Positions 50,346 to 62,804 of a stretch of 64,000 nt of DNA are shown here, piece after piece. The DNA comes from Rhynochetos jubatus (Eukaryota > Chordata > Aves > Eurypygiformes > Rhynochetidae), in the NCBI GenBank assembly GCA_027574665.1, contig CM050654.1, positions 29,469,722-29,533,721 on the forward strand, in the 5' to 3' direction. The notes under the pieces are model-generated. The model did not search any database. It saw only the letters and a program-made list of their open reading frames with translations, and was not told the origin of the DNA. Each line of letters opens with the position of its first letter. Within the stretch, counting starts at the first letter, position 1. The position numbers and the translations under genes are program-made.

Positions 50346-53300
50346 TCTCCTGCAAGCCACGCTCTGAACTTCCTACCTCTTGTCAGAGCATTATAGTTAA
50401 GGCTTTAGCCCATAAGGATACATGAGATAAGTGTCCTTCTGCTGTACTTGTCCAAGCTAGTAGACAGCTAAAATACATTGACCCCTCAAAAGGTTACTAG
50501 TTCTCAAATCCTGGCCAGTTCCCTAATACGTGGGGCAGGGTCTCAACCTTATCCTAATTTTATTTTTCCATGTAAAGTGGAACAGGAGAGCCTGAGTGAG
50601 CCATACAGAAGTGCTCAGACTGCTTTTTTAGGGCAGTCTGGGTGGAAGAGGGTCTCCCCTCCCTGTTCAACATACTGGCTTTGTGACCCCTTCTCCCAGA
50701 TGCCATGTGGTTTGTAAGAAGGCTGGGTGCAAGCTGAGATAGAGAGTGGACTCCATCAGCTGGACAGGCACCTCGGTATTTGTCTTTCTGGAGCTGTACC
50801 ACTAAGAACTTTCATCCCGGTCACAGCAGACATCTACAGAAGAACAAGGAATGGGGAAAATTCTGGACTAACCTCATGAAGGGCAATAACACCTTTATAA
50901 CTGTGGCTGGTATCCTGGTAGGACATGAAGGTTCCCAGCATTGTTAGTGGAGTTATCAGTGACATTTCGGGTTGTTGCAGGAGCAGAAGGGGGGAGGGTG
51001 GGCAGGGGGTGGGGCATACCTATGGTGATAATCTTGGAGCCAGGCAGTTTGAGGTTTGTCCCCTCCATGCTACAACATTTCTGCATTCAGACAGTGGAAT
51101 TAATGGAATCAGAAAGCTGATGCACACAGGAGACATTCACCTAACAAATGGTTAGGTTAGACCAGACATTCTGGTCTCATCATTTGCCCTGACCTCCTCC
51201 CGTCCTTCCTGCACTTGCTGACTGGGGTTTGCACAGTGTTAGGGCATTAATTAATTAGTGCCTAGCATTTTTACCACTGTTCACAATTTATTTCATTCCC
51301 AATGTAAACACTGTGTCCACTATTAGCCAGATGGTATGGTCTTTGGGTTTTAGTGTTCTTTAAGTTTAACGGTGGCATGGGTTAAGAATGCATAGTGCTA
51401 ATAATCCCTTCCTATAAAGTGCAGAGAGCTGCAGAGAGCCATAATGAAAGCCAGCTGATGTGAGGCCAGCAGCAAGAAATCACCATTATAAGGCCTGAGG
51501 GAAGGATGCTAATGGGTAGTGCTCAGTGCCTGTGCAAAGGGAGCCAGGGAGAAGGCTGTACAGCTAGCAGGTAAGGAGAGAGATGCTGTGTTCAAGAGCC
51601 TAGGGTAGATAAAGTTTTGGTTTGTTCACAGAAAACCTGGAACTAGCTGAATGTGCGTTGACAGCCACAAAGTCTCTGTGTGTGTGGTGGAGAAACTTGT
51701 AAGACTTCATCTTTGCTTCCTCCAACTTAAAGGGCAAGGTTTTCCTTTCACTGCTCTGTTTTCTGTCATTTTTTGGAAGTTGCTCTCTTGTCTCTGTCTC
51801 TTTTCCTTTTAGCTTATAGCTAACACTTTCTTCTCCCCTGTTGTCTACACATGTGTGTTTTTATTCTTCACAGCCAGTGCTATGAACATACCAAGGACTG
51901 AATTTGGCTCCGAGCACTGTGTCCTAGCAATCTCTTCCAAATTGTGTTATCTTCCCCATGTCTGTGGAAAGCCTGTCACGTTTTTCCACTGGCAACAGTG
52001 GATGAAACTGCAGCCAAATTACTACCAGCATAGTATACAAAGGATGAATCCATGTATCCAGTGCTCTAGGCAGACCACCACTTACTGAAGTGCCTTTTCC
52101 CACCCTCCTCCCCCAAAATAGTGACTGGAAGGAGAGAAGAAAAAATTCAAGTTGCATTGTCTAAGCATGATGTCCCTTATTGTCACCTCCAACCCTGGCA
52201 ACATGTGGTGAAATCAAATGTTCACAGGCACTCATACAGCTTCAAGTGTAGATTCCCCATGTGCAAATTTCTTTTGCCAACTTCTAAATACCTAAGGATG
52301 GATAGAAACTATCATCTGCCTTCTTTCCCAGACTACTATATCAGTTGTCACAGCTGGGGATTTGGTAAAAGGGACATGTGTTTTCTGGATAACATAAAAT
52401 TGAAAATGTCTCTTGAAGAATATTCTTTAAAGGCTTCTTTGTAGCCTTCAGTTCATTTCTTGCTTATTGTGTAGCAATTTACATCAAAACTAGTAGTCAA
52501 AGATGCATCTTGCTGTGATTTACAAGTTTCTGGCAGTGCAACTGAGCTTTAATATATAAATGAGTATAAAGTCAGGTTTTTTGAGTGCCTGCCTGAGAAT
52601 CAGTATTGCAGGAGAGTCTTTCTAGCTGTGGCTTAGATGTACCAGGGAGAAACAAATGCCATATGCGAATGGGGGTGAGAAAAATACCAGGAAGGGAGAA
52701 AGATTGCTGCTCTCCTCCTTCCAAATTGTGGAATTTAATATCATCTGAACACCATAGAGATGCTTATTACACATCTACACATTGATTACTCTTGCCCTTT
52801 GGTATCACTGTAACTAGCATGATTAAATGAGGGTACTCTACAACTCAAGCAATAACGATCAATACATACGAGAGTGGTCAACCGTCTCACTTTTCATAAT
52901 TCCAGAGCTGGCCCCAAAAGTTTAGACATTTATGTTTTATAATTGCAACTTATTTCTACGTGAACAGTAAATTAGTGCTAAGGAAGGAAAGAAAACATGG
53001 TTATTTACTGAAGAAAGGTCATTCCTTCAAAAGAGGTCTTCTGTCATGCATCTGTCCTAGGACAATTTGTTACGTGCAATTTGTACATTACTAAATTATG
53101 TCAACAGTTGCAGAGCTTATTAAAACAAAAAAAATTTAAAACCCAGTAGCAAAAACATTAATTATACAAAATGTCTAAATGGAAAATTGAACTGGGAGTC
53201 CTTATCAAGAGAAAAAATGAATCTTTAACTACAAATAAGTTAAACTGTGTGTGTCAAGAAGTTGATTGTACCCAACAGGCAAAAGGCAGTGCTTTGGACT

Positions 53301-56300
53301 CCAGATATCCCTGCCCAGGACTCTTTAATGGGCCTGGCATTATCTTCTTGCTTGGTCTCTGCAACAGTGCTGACCTGTCCACCTTGAGGTGGTTGCTGAC
53401 AGATGTGAGGGGGAGGGAAAGGATCTTGCACTGGTCACAAATATCACCAGCTACAGTGACTCTGCTACATCCTCAGGCAGAGCTGCTAAAGACGATCATG
53501 AATTCCACCCACAGCCGTAAAGCCTCCAGGAAAGAACCTCTTGCAACCTCGTGCTCTCTACCCTGGAGGTGACTCCTCCACCAGGCCTTCTCCTCATCAG
53601 GCCTTCGGGGACCTCTTGGCTCAAGTTATGTCCAGAAGAAGTCATACATGTGTGGCTGACACCTTCTTTGGGTAGCTGTCCTCCATGGAGAGCGCCCTTT
53701 CATCAGGATACAGAGTAGACACATACATGGACCTGAACCACCCTTTTAAAGCTGATGAAACCTCCAAGTTCTTTCCATTTCACCCTCCCACCCTTTGATA
53801 CACCAGTATGAGGTGAGACCTCACTGAGTTTCGTACCCCAGGGGCAAGATATCGACTCTGGTGTAATTGATAGATACCAGCTGTCTGTGGGCAGCACACA
53901 CATGTGCCTTCTTCCTTTCTGGGGAATAGAAAACACTATCTTGTTCAAACTAAATATTCCAGGCACTAATCCCATTTCTTAATGACACCAATGTAACCTT
54001 GTATTACTTTACTATTTGGGGATTTGCCACGGTAACATTTTTATATTATTCTTAGCTAAGTCTAGAAAAAAAATTTAAGCCTTTCTTTCTTATTGTCCTT
54101 TTGTGAAAAATTTCTTAATCCTAAAAGAATATGAGAACCTCTTTTTCTTCCATAATCTATAATGCATAAATATTGTAAGTAAGTAGACTGGAAGATATCC
54201 TTCAAGCTTCAGTTAAAAAGTTCACTCAAATCACAGATTATTTTTTTAATAGCATAGTTGGCATTAACAATTAATAAACTAATTTTATTTTTTCAAATAA
54301 GTTTAGAGATGTGAGCAATGCAAAATAATGACTAATGTTAAATCAATAACAATTTGGTGTGCTTATAATTCTTATTTTCTTTCTGACATCTATAAGTTTT
54401 GCCTGCTATTCTAAAGTTTACGGAATCTGATTCTTTTAAGTAAATATTCTCCATGTGATATTATATTTCAGATGGAGCTCTTTGGTTGCCTTTGGTTTTG
54501 GCTATTAAAACACACCACTAGTAAATAATTAAACATGAGAGATTGAACTTAGTAAATGCTCTAGTGAGAAGATGGCACATTTTCCCTCACAGGCATGCAA
54601 TAATAAATGCTGTTTGACCAGTTACGCAAGCAGCATGCAGAAACAAAAATCCTCACAGCCTAATCCAAAACTTGCTGCAGTCAATAGAAACAGACCCATT
54701 AATATCGAAAAAATTTAGATCATCTCTTTACTGAGTAAGTGTGTGTATTAGGGACAAAGAGAATTAGTTGTTACCAATATTACGGCAATTCAGCTACCTC
54801 CTTGGTTATTCTTGCAGGATGCATTGCCTTTGTGTGCATGGATGTTGTGAGACACACAGACTTCTCAAAGACTCAGGATATGTAATGTTGGGTTTCTTCT
54901 CTTCTCCCTTCACTGAGAATAAATGAAGGTGCACTCTCATGTGACATAACAAGGCCATGTGTTTGCTTAACCACAAATGGCAGCATGTACCAAAGTTTCT
55001 TTGGATGGAAGAAAAGAGAAAACAATGTTTCCCCACCATGCACATGCTGTATCAGACAGCATGCCACAGTCACACCATCTAGTTTTCATGTGCACGTGAC
55101 AGAGCATGGAGAGAAGCAGAAAGCAAACTTGGGTGTGATGAGACATACAATGGAAGGCTCCACTGACTACACAGCAAATATGCCCAAAGTTCGGGGGAGT
55201 GAATATTTATTTACCAAACACCTTTCAGCTTTGGTGCAGCTTTTTTAGATGCAATTTCGTCAGTTATCTTCTTTGGTTACTCTATTTCTTGTCGCTTCCC
55301 AATCTAAAATGTTTTACTCTGGCTGTGGGTTGCTTACTCGCCCACAAATCTGTGTTCCTCTTCAGCTATGGGTACATGCAGCAATAGTCTTGTCTTTGCT
55401 CAGCTGCTGTTCCCACCAAAACTGACAAGTTTCTTTTGTCTTACTGGAGTAAGAGCCTATTGAGTTCCTAAGCAAGTTGCTCTCCACCTTGTGCTTGACT
55501 CAGTGCATTAAACTGTAAAACTGGAAAAAAAGTCAACCATGTTTCCCTTGAAAAAGAAAATGGAAAGACCTTTTTCAAAAAAGCAGAGGAAGGTTCCTTT
55601 AATGAGCTTAGACTGCATTAAATCTTCTATAAAATACCATGCTGGTTATTATATTACTGCTGCCATTTTTATTGAATAAGCAAAAAAATAGCCCAAACAG
55701 CCTCTAAAATGTCTTAAAATCTATTTTTAATATTGCTTAAGTTAACATTTTAAGCAGTTTATGGGGTTTCTATCTGTTTTTCTTCCTTTCTTTTTAATTT
55801 ACTTTTGCATTACTATTTTTTATGTCAGGAGCAACAGTTTCCATGTAAGATGATGTCCAGATAAGTTAGAGATATTTTCAGTCCACAATCCCATGACCCA
55901 TCAAAGCAGAAAAATGTTACAAATCAGTGCAGTCCCATTGATATTAGTAGTGGTAGAGGCTTAAATGGCATGATTCAGCATTACACTGTCTGAAAGATCA
56001 CACCTTGGATATATCAGGTACCATGTCAATAACAAGAGCCGTTAAGTAATTAACAAAAGATGATCAGGTGACAAGTTTTGGGGTCTTTTTAAAAATGACC
56101 TGGTAAAGGCTGTAAGTTTATGACTGGGAAAGGCCATTGTTGCTGGGAAATCAACACATGCCTGGCACAAAGTGTAAGTTTTCTTTTTTGCTCAAAGCCA
56201 GGTTGATCTGGTAGATAGATTTGTGGGGCTGATTGCTTGGATTGTCTCTCAATGTTCCATTCAACTTTTAATAGCAGGTATAAAAATTTTATCTGATTTT

Positions 56301-59300
56301 CTACTTTACTCTTTTGAAATATTAACCATTGATAAATTATTAAACTAAATATAAAGTGTTACAAATGTACTTATATTTTATAAAGAGGTCTGCTCAGGCG
56401 GGCTGCATAATAGGACTGCTTCTGCCATGCTAACAGGCCAGAAACCAGAGCCTCTTCTCTCTCATCTATTTTTTCCCCATGTTTGTTGGCCCAGGTATTT
56501 CCAAGGTAGTTACATGTCCATTTGGTGAGATCAAATGCAACAAATATTTACTTGAACTCATTTCTGCCTTCTCTCAACTCATTGCTCTCCTCGTTGCTTC
56601 CTCTTTTTCCCCCATTGTTAAAGCCAGTGCAATCCCATATGGACTTTCTATGAAAATTCACTAAATGTGCTTACTGGAAATGAATTAATAAAACTGCTGA
56701 TCTTGCAGCTGGATCAGAGCACAAACACGCCTGTTTGATCTCTTTTGCTTCAGAGGCTTTCAAACTCCATAAGATACTGTTCCTTCTTGGATTGGAACCA
56801 GAGATTTAAGCAAGATATTTATGCTCAATGCATACTGAAGAAGGCAATACTTCTTCCTTATCCAAAGGATTTGAAATGTTTCTTTTGACTAAAAATCTAT
56901 TTCAAATGGAAAGCTACAGCATATCCCAATGTTTGTATTTTGTCCCATTAAAAATTTACACATTCACGCAGGACTAGTACAGTAACCAGGGTCAAGTTAT
57001 GCTTAAATTCATCACAAGCTGATGCTGTACACTTCAGAGCATCTCTGTGCGGTACTACATCTTTAAAAGTGTTTATACTACAGCAAAGTCACCATGACAA
57101 GTCATTTCTTAAGTAAGACACTTGCTGTGCTGAATTAGGGTCTAAGTTACTTTGAAAACAACCTGTCATAAGACTAATTTTGTCTATCTGGTCCTCAAAT
57201 TTACTCTGAAAAAAATCAGAAAGTCCACAATGAACAGCCAGTCTTATTGGAAAATTTCAGCTTTCTTCAGAAGTTTCAGTTTCCCATTAAGTGACAAAAA
57301 TGAGGGAATAGAGATGATTGAGAAGTGTTAAACTGTCCATTTTTCTCAAAACATTTTTAGTAAGGGACCCCAAGAAGTCTATTCTCCTATCCTAAAGCAG
57401 TTTCAGAATATTTTTTTTTAAACAGTCAACCTGTTCCTAAGAGACTTCAGTGGTAAAGACTACAGAAGCACCCCTAGTTGTTTCTACCATAATAAATGTT
57501 TCCTCTCTTGAGGTCTAACTGACATGCGTCCCTTATGGGCATGTCAGACTGATACTTCTTCCCTTATGGACACATAGAGAAAAGATTGAAATGAAATACA
57601 GTGCCTGTTCTTGTGCCTTCATCTTCATGCTCTTCTCCTTCTGACTACCCAAACCAGGTTATGTCTCCATAGCTCATATCTGTTAAAACTCTGGTCATTC
57701 TCTGTCCAGTTTGCTGGGCTCCCTTTAACTGGTCCATATCTTTGTGGAGGGAGGTGACACCACATTACTATAGCCATGTGGCTCCCACAGTGAGCTGCCT
57801 GCCCACAGTGGGCCCAGTCACCCTGGAAAATTAAATATCACTTGGGAACCCAGCCATGACAGAAGGAACATGATGGGTCTGAACTACCACTCCTGAGCAC
57901 TGTCATGGCAAAGCAAAATGTTGGCATTTCGCGATTTGGGAAATGTTGCTCCATCGTTCACTGAAATGCCAGAAATCCTACCATAAAGAGAAGCAAAAAT
58001 CCCATTTTCTAGTCATCACAATTGTGAAAAATCAGGAAAAAGAAACAGAAAAAGTGAATATTGTGCCAGCTTTTAGAGAGAGCTTTATGCACCAGGGAGC
58101 AAAACTTGCAGCTCACACAGATACTGTTTGTATTCTGGACTTCAAAGAGACACTGTGCAAGTCATCTGAGGAAGAGTCTAAATGTCACAGTGGGAATTAT
58201 TTGGCCTTACATAATTCCAATAGCTTAGCACTATAAAGAAAAATGTCAAATCTGGTCCTAAGTATTTGAAACATGGTGAATTACCCTGGATATTAGCTGT
58301 ATTAAGGTACCGTGAAAATATACGCCTTAACAAAAGCAATTAGCACTCATACCTTGTTTTACATTGGCAATGCACTTTGTGGATAAGAGCCTAACAGTGG
58401 TGTTAAAGTCGTGCAGGTTGTGCTTTATCAGACTAGTGGATTGTAGCCCTTCATGTTAAAGGGTTTAGAATAATGGAAGAAAATCCAGGTGCAATTTGCT
58501 ACCATGGTTTTGCTGTAATATCAGATCCTTGCAGGGTTAGCTGCTTCATCTATTTTCTAGATCACCTACATGTTGCCATGAGATCAATTACAGTACCTAT
58601 GCATTTGTTTGCTTAATATCATGAATTATGGCAAAGGTTCAGTATGAAAAAAAGTGGGAAGACAGATCAAGAAACTGGTAGCTGAAATCTAGCTAGGTAC
58701 CTTTTCTTTCCCGTTCTTAAAATGGAATTTCTTACGTTGAGCCCATAGGCAGAAAGATCACTGCATGTTGACCTCTTGCATGCTTGCAACTCTACCTATC
58801 TTTTGCATAGATTTTTTTTTACACCTTTCCCTTCTAAGAAAAGTAAGTTGCTGTGCAACATTGTAAAATTACTTCTTGAGTCAATACTCTACTGCTTCAG
58901 CTCAACTGAACTCCCTACAAGAAAAACAAGAATCCAAGGTTGCTCAGAGCTCAAGACTTTCCCTGAGGAGGATATCGGATAATAACAGCATCAGTCAAAA
59001 TAATCTAGGACTTTTTCCCATTAAAAAAAAAATTATTTCATTGATCAGTCATATAATATATCACATTTTCTGAAGCATGTAAAATTAAATGAAAATTAGT
59101 TATCTTTAATGTTCTGGCAAGCTAAAAATAAACCTTTCATGAGTGCTCTGTATATACACCATATATATATTCATGTTTTGTTTCTCTGGAAGCAAGACAA
59201 TTTTATTAACTGTTTACACAAAGGAAGGAATTTTCTTATTGATGCATATGTATCCTGGGAAGCTTCTTCGCAAAAGTCAATAATTTCACTGTACTGGGGA

Positions 59301-60177
59301 AAGAATGGATATTCGTTAGGTAAGAAAATCTTTAGTCTCCAGAAATCCCCAAAGAAGGATTTTATAAAACACAGAAGTCTTGAAAAGGATATAAGCCCAC
59401 AAGCCTCAGGCTTTAACCCAGCCTCTAACTACCAGAGGTTTGAAGTCATAATTATGGAGGGCACCTCCCTTCATAATTAACTACTCTGGGGTTTCCTGCG
59501 CTGTTTGTCGGTTGCACCAGCCATTGCTAGATACAGGATTGGTGAATAATCTGGCATTACAGTCAACTCTGACAATACTAATTTTACAGTAGAAATTGGC
59601 ACCCTTTATAAAAGAAGAGGTACGTTTTAATGGGATGTCAAAATTAATTCTAATATGCTTAAAATAATCATGATGGTTTGATAACCCTCCTGATGCTGTG
59701 TGCTAAGTTTGCTTGTTAAGTGGCAATACTCGATGTAATCCACCTGACTTCTGTTACAGAAAGTAGACCCAGATCTGTCTTAGCACTAGCATTCAAAATA
59801 CACCAGTTCTCACATAAAAGAGTGTGGGGAGGGGGCCATGGAGGGGTGCACATTGGGTGGGAGGTCATGTGTATGTTCTTTTTCACTGCATTACATCCCT
59901 GGTGTGACATCCCTGGACCCCGGATATGCTTTTTTCCATTACGGTGACATGCTACGTTAAAGTAATGCATTGTAAAGCGAAGCAAGCACATTACCATAAG
60001 GAAATCTTTCATAAAAATGTGTCAATGGGAAGCAACACTTCCATTCAGACCAATCTCCCTGATGGAAAAGGGTGATTGGAATTAGCAGAGATTGTCTAGC
60101 TCCATGGATAATTTATCAGTGCCACCAGCTGATCTCTAGAAAAGGCTTTAAAATAACAAAAGACAACTAATCCATTT
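50346..60177. other. No gene seen
   Basis: The 133-codon plus frame at 53171-53572 overlaps a moderately GC-rich stretch but resembles nothing known. The 123-codon plus frame at 59109-59480 is likewise unrecognised. AT-rich segments near 54000-54560, 55590-55900 and 56030-56180 have a conserved-element-like texture without strong motif support. Confidence 0.5.
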
Positions 60178-60191
60178 AAAAAAAAAAAAAA
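60178..60191. repeat. Poly-A run
   Basis: An uninterrupted run of about 14 A lies upstream of the octamer-containing stretch at 60195-60400. Confidence 0.8.
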
Positions 60192-60194
60192 GAT

Positions 60195-60400
60195 TGAAAA
60201 TGTGTTTCAAAAGCTCATTGGTGCTTCTCGTATTAAAAAGCTTACCCTGGTGCATTCCATCTATGGCTTTAGACTATTCTTCACATCATTTGCATGAAGA
60301 AGCTTACAGCTCTCCCCAGACAGAGAGCGGATTACAAATGTTCGTAAGTCAATAGCCTTCGCATTTTAAAGTATTTGCTTATTAAAGGCTACTTTAGAAA
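60195..60400. promoter_or_regulatory. Candidate element with octamer site
   Basis: A non-repetitive AT-rich stretch contains a perfect octamer ATTTGCAT at 60288-60295. It sits between a poly-A run (60178-60191) and a SINE remnant (from about 60450). A second octamer lies outside it at 60824-60831. Regulatory function is a guess from motif content. Confidence 0.25.
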
Positions 60401-60449
60401 GTTCAGAATCAAAACCTTGCTATTCCTGTTTGACAAGAAAACCTTGGCA

Positions 60450-60640
60450 GTTTCCTAATACTTTACATTTCTTCAACAGTTTCCCTCCTAGGATCTCAAG
60501 GTGCTTTGGATAATTAACATAAATGTAATATGTATCCCTGGAAACACCCCTCTGCAATACAGAACTCTCTACACAACCTTCTTGCAAGAAGAGGTCACAA
60601 AGCTGGCATCCAAAGGCAGCCAATTCAGTGGTTAGGTTGC
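60450..60640 (-). mobile_element. CORE-SINE-like SINE, reverse orientation
   Basis: The plus strand carries CTAGGATCTCAAGGTGCTTT followed by GGATAATTAACATAAATG and ACACCCCTCTGCAATAC, then GAAGAGGTCACAAAGCTGGC. This is the reverse-complement order of an old amniote SINE tail, core and head ('ggatctcaaagcgctttacaaacattaattaa...cacccctgtgagg...ggtcacacagc'). The match is scattered but collinear. Confidence 0.58.
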
Positions 60641-60925
60641 TACTGGTGAAGGGATTTTTGACAGATTATTGACAGATGTGATACATTATCTGGTATTGTT
60701 AGGGCTGAAGGACCTTCCATGGTCACACTGTCTGACCTTTGCAACAGTGAAAGCGTGTGCCCGGTGAATCTCTAAACTCATAATCCCATGGATGTGGCCC
60801 CAGGGCTCAGCCTTTCTGCACCCATTTGCATGCAGATGTTCTGCCTTTGCTGAGATCTCAAAGGAGGAAAAGGCAATGTGATCATGCTGCCTATACAACC
60901 TGTACTGTGTCCTTCTGCCACCACA

Positions 60926-61005
60926 ACTCTGAATCTATGAAGAGTTTTAAGCAATTTTGACACAGCAGAAGAGACCTCACAGATGGTCCAGTGCATTTTA
61001 TGAGA
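60926..61005 (-). mobile_element. Possible old CR1 3'-end fragment, reverse orientation
   Basis: GAAGAGACCTCACAGATGG, followed by TCCAGTGCA, at about 60969-60996 matches 24 of 28 positions of the remembered reverse-strand CR1 end (GAAGAGACCTCAAAGATCATCCAGTCCA). It lies just right of a GAATCTATGAAG stretch that could be a relic of the CR1 terminal tandem repeat. The fragment is short and decayed, so the call is tentative. Confidence 0.42.
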
Positions 61006-61263
61006 AAAAAATCTTCTGGGTCTCAGCAATCAATCTATTACTGTGGTAGATCTCTAGCAGTATAAGACACAAATCCACCACAGACTTACTGTGTTAGACA
61101 GGATACTCGTGGACCAGGTTATTATACTGGGACAGATAAAACAATCCAAATTCCAACACAGGTAAGGAGAAATATATAGACCTAATAGTAAAATAACATT
61201 GAAGTGATTGTACCTTTCTCTTAATTCTCACTAGAGGCCATAGCACAATTGATTATTCTATGT

Positions 61264-61307
61264 AAAAAAAAAAACAAAACAAAAAAAAAACAAACAACAA
61301 CAAAACC
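61264..61307. repeat. A-rich low-complexity tract
   Basis: Eleven A, then CAAAAC, ten A, then CAAACAACAACAAAACCC. It could be the A tail of a degraded retroelement, but no body is recognisable on either side. Confidence 0.8.
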
Positions 61308-61448
61308 CAGAAGTTTTTAACAAATACAGTAAAAATCCTAGGTGTAAATACTCTGTTGCAGAGCCAGAGGCAACACTTAGTTTCACTAACTTGCAGACTA
61401 TAGGTGTAACCAGAAGTTCATTCTTTAACAGAGATGACAGACTAGTTT

Positions 61449-61503
61449 GGGGTAGAGGGGGGGGGGTTTTAAAAAAAACCCAAACAGGGTTTTTTTGGGG
61501 GGG
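61449..61503. repeat. G-run and A/T-run hairpin
   Basis: AAAAAAACCC (61472-61481), loop AAACA (61482-61486) and GGGTTTTTTT (61487-61496) form a perfect 10-bp stem with a 5-base loop. It is bracketed by a 10-G run (61457-61466) and a 7-G run (61497-61503), with a further GGGG at 61449-61452. The combination is unusual and also prone to sequencing or assembly error. Confidence 0.8.
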
Positions 61504-62347
61504 CCTAATCCAAACAGCAAATGCTAGATATAAGGAATTAGACAATTTGATGTGGCAGGGAGGAATTTACATCGGTTTTATTGGTGATGACTTTTCCCAT
61601 ATTGACTCTGGCCTAACTGACACATGCTGGATTAATGGGATTGCTAAACAGCGAGAGAAAACAATGAAATCCTGATAAGCAGTCTTCGTGAATGTGATTT
61701 CCAGTTGTCCTTGGATCATACAGATGGTTAAATGAATGTACAATATTAGTTTTAACAATCCTTATTTTCTCCCAAATGAACCAATTAGCGTGTTGATTTT
61801 TCCTACAGATTCCTTCCTAAACATTAAGATCTAGGAAAAAAGAAATGGAAGTTTCAAATAGTTACTTGCTGGAGTCTCTGGAAGGACTAAATGTAGTTTC
61901 AAGCTCTTCTACAAACCACTCTTTCCTCTGCTCAGAATATTTTTACCAGTTCATTGTTTGACTTGCTGGGGATGTGATTTTCTACTGCAAGAGTTAAATC
62001 AATACTGTTTTATAAATTGTTTCAGTGTAAAAGTTCTTTGTAGCTGGGTAGTATATTGCCCTTTCTGGATAGACATAAGATCTATTACTACAGGTACCCT
62101 AATACAGATATACATGACTCTACTCTTATGGTGCTGTGCCATTTTTATTATACCACAATTTTGAAAGCAACTTCATTTTTGTGCTATAAAAAGTTCTTCT
62201 AATGTTATTTAATACTTGTGCTTCAGATCTTTCCCTCTTTTTTCTTGCTTAGAGTGAAGATGACTCTAATTTTGTTCCACCCACTGCATGTCTTACTTGT
62301 CTAAATATATAATTTCTTTAGGTCAGAGTCTTTTATTTAAAGTGAGC

Positions 62348-62407
62348 GTGTGTGTATATATATATATGTATATATGTGTATATACATATATATATATTTA
62401 CACACTC
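62348..62407. repeat. Imperfect TA/TG palindrome
   Basis: GTGTGTATATATATATATGT on the left pairs almost perfectly with ACATATATATATATTTACAC on the right around a short centre near 62376-62380. It is a microsatellite that can fold into a cruciform. Confidence 0.8.
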
Positions 62408-62751
62408 CGTGATAAGCATCCTGGGTACAGTGATAACTGCTCAGGAAAAGCTGGTAAAGTGATGTACTGGCCTCTGCCCCAGTTACCATCTTTAAAACAA
62501 TTTAGAAGTAAACCAAAAAGATGCACCCTGGATTAATCGGTGGTTACAGGCTCCTGCCTGTGTCAAATTGACTGAGTGAAACACAAGTGCCTGAGAAACA
62601 CTCAAACAAACTGTAGATAACTCCAATGGAAACTAGTGTATGATTTAGATCTAATTTAATTAGGGCTACTTAGCAATAATATAATAGAAGGATTAATACT
62701 AGGAAAACTTTAACCATAATGTAGCTATAGACAGGCATAGGAGCAAAGAGA

Positions 62752-62804
62752 CATGGATATAGATATCAATATGGATATAGATTAGGTATAGATATAGATA
62801 GAGG
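62752..62804. repeat. (GATATA)n-type simple repeat
   Basis: ATGGATATAGAT occurs at 62753-62764 and again at 62771-62782. It is followed by GGTATAGATATAGATAGAGG. Confidence 0.8.

Noticed and set aside
53171..53572. 133-codon plus-strand ORF in a moderately GC-rich stretch
   Set aside because: The product shows no recognisable domain, the open frame begins in AT-rich non-coding-like sequence, and overlapping frames exist on the other strand.
57529..57573. Two TCCCTTATGG copies about 32 bp apart
   Set aside because: A ten-base match at this distance is too short to distinguish from chance, and the flanks do not align.
59109..59480. 123-codon plus-strand ORF
   Set aside because: AT-rich composition, low-complexity aromatic and lysine-rich translation, and no recognisable motif.
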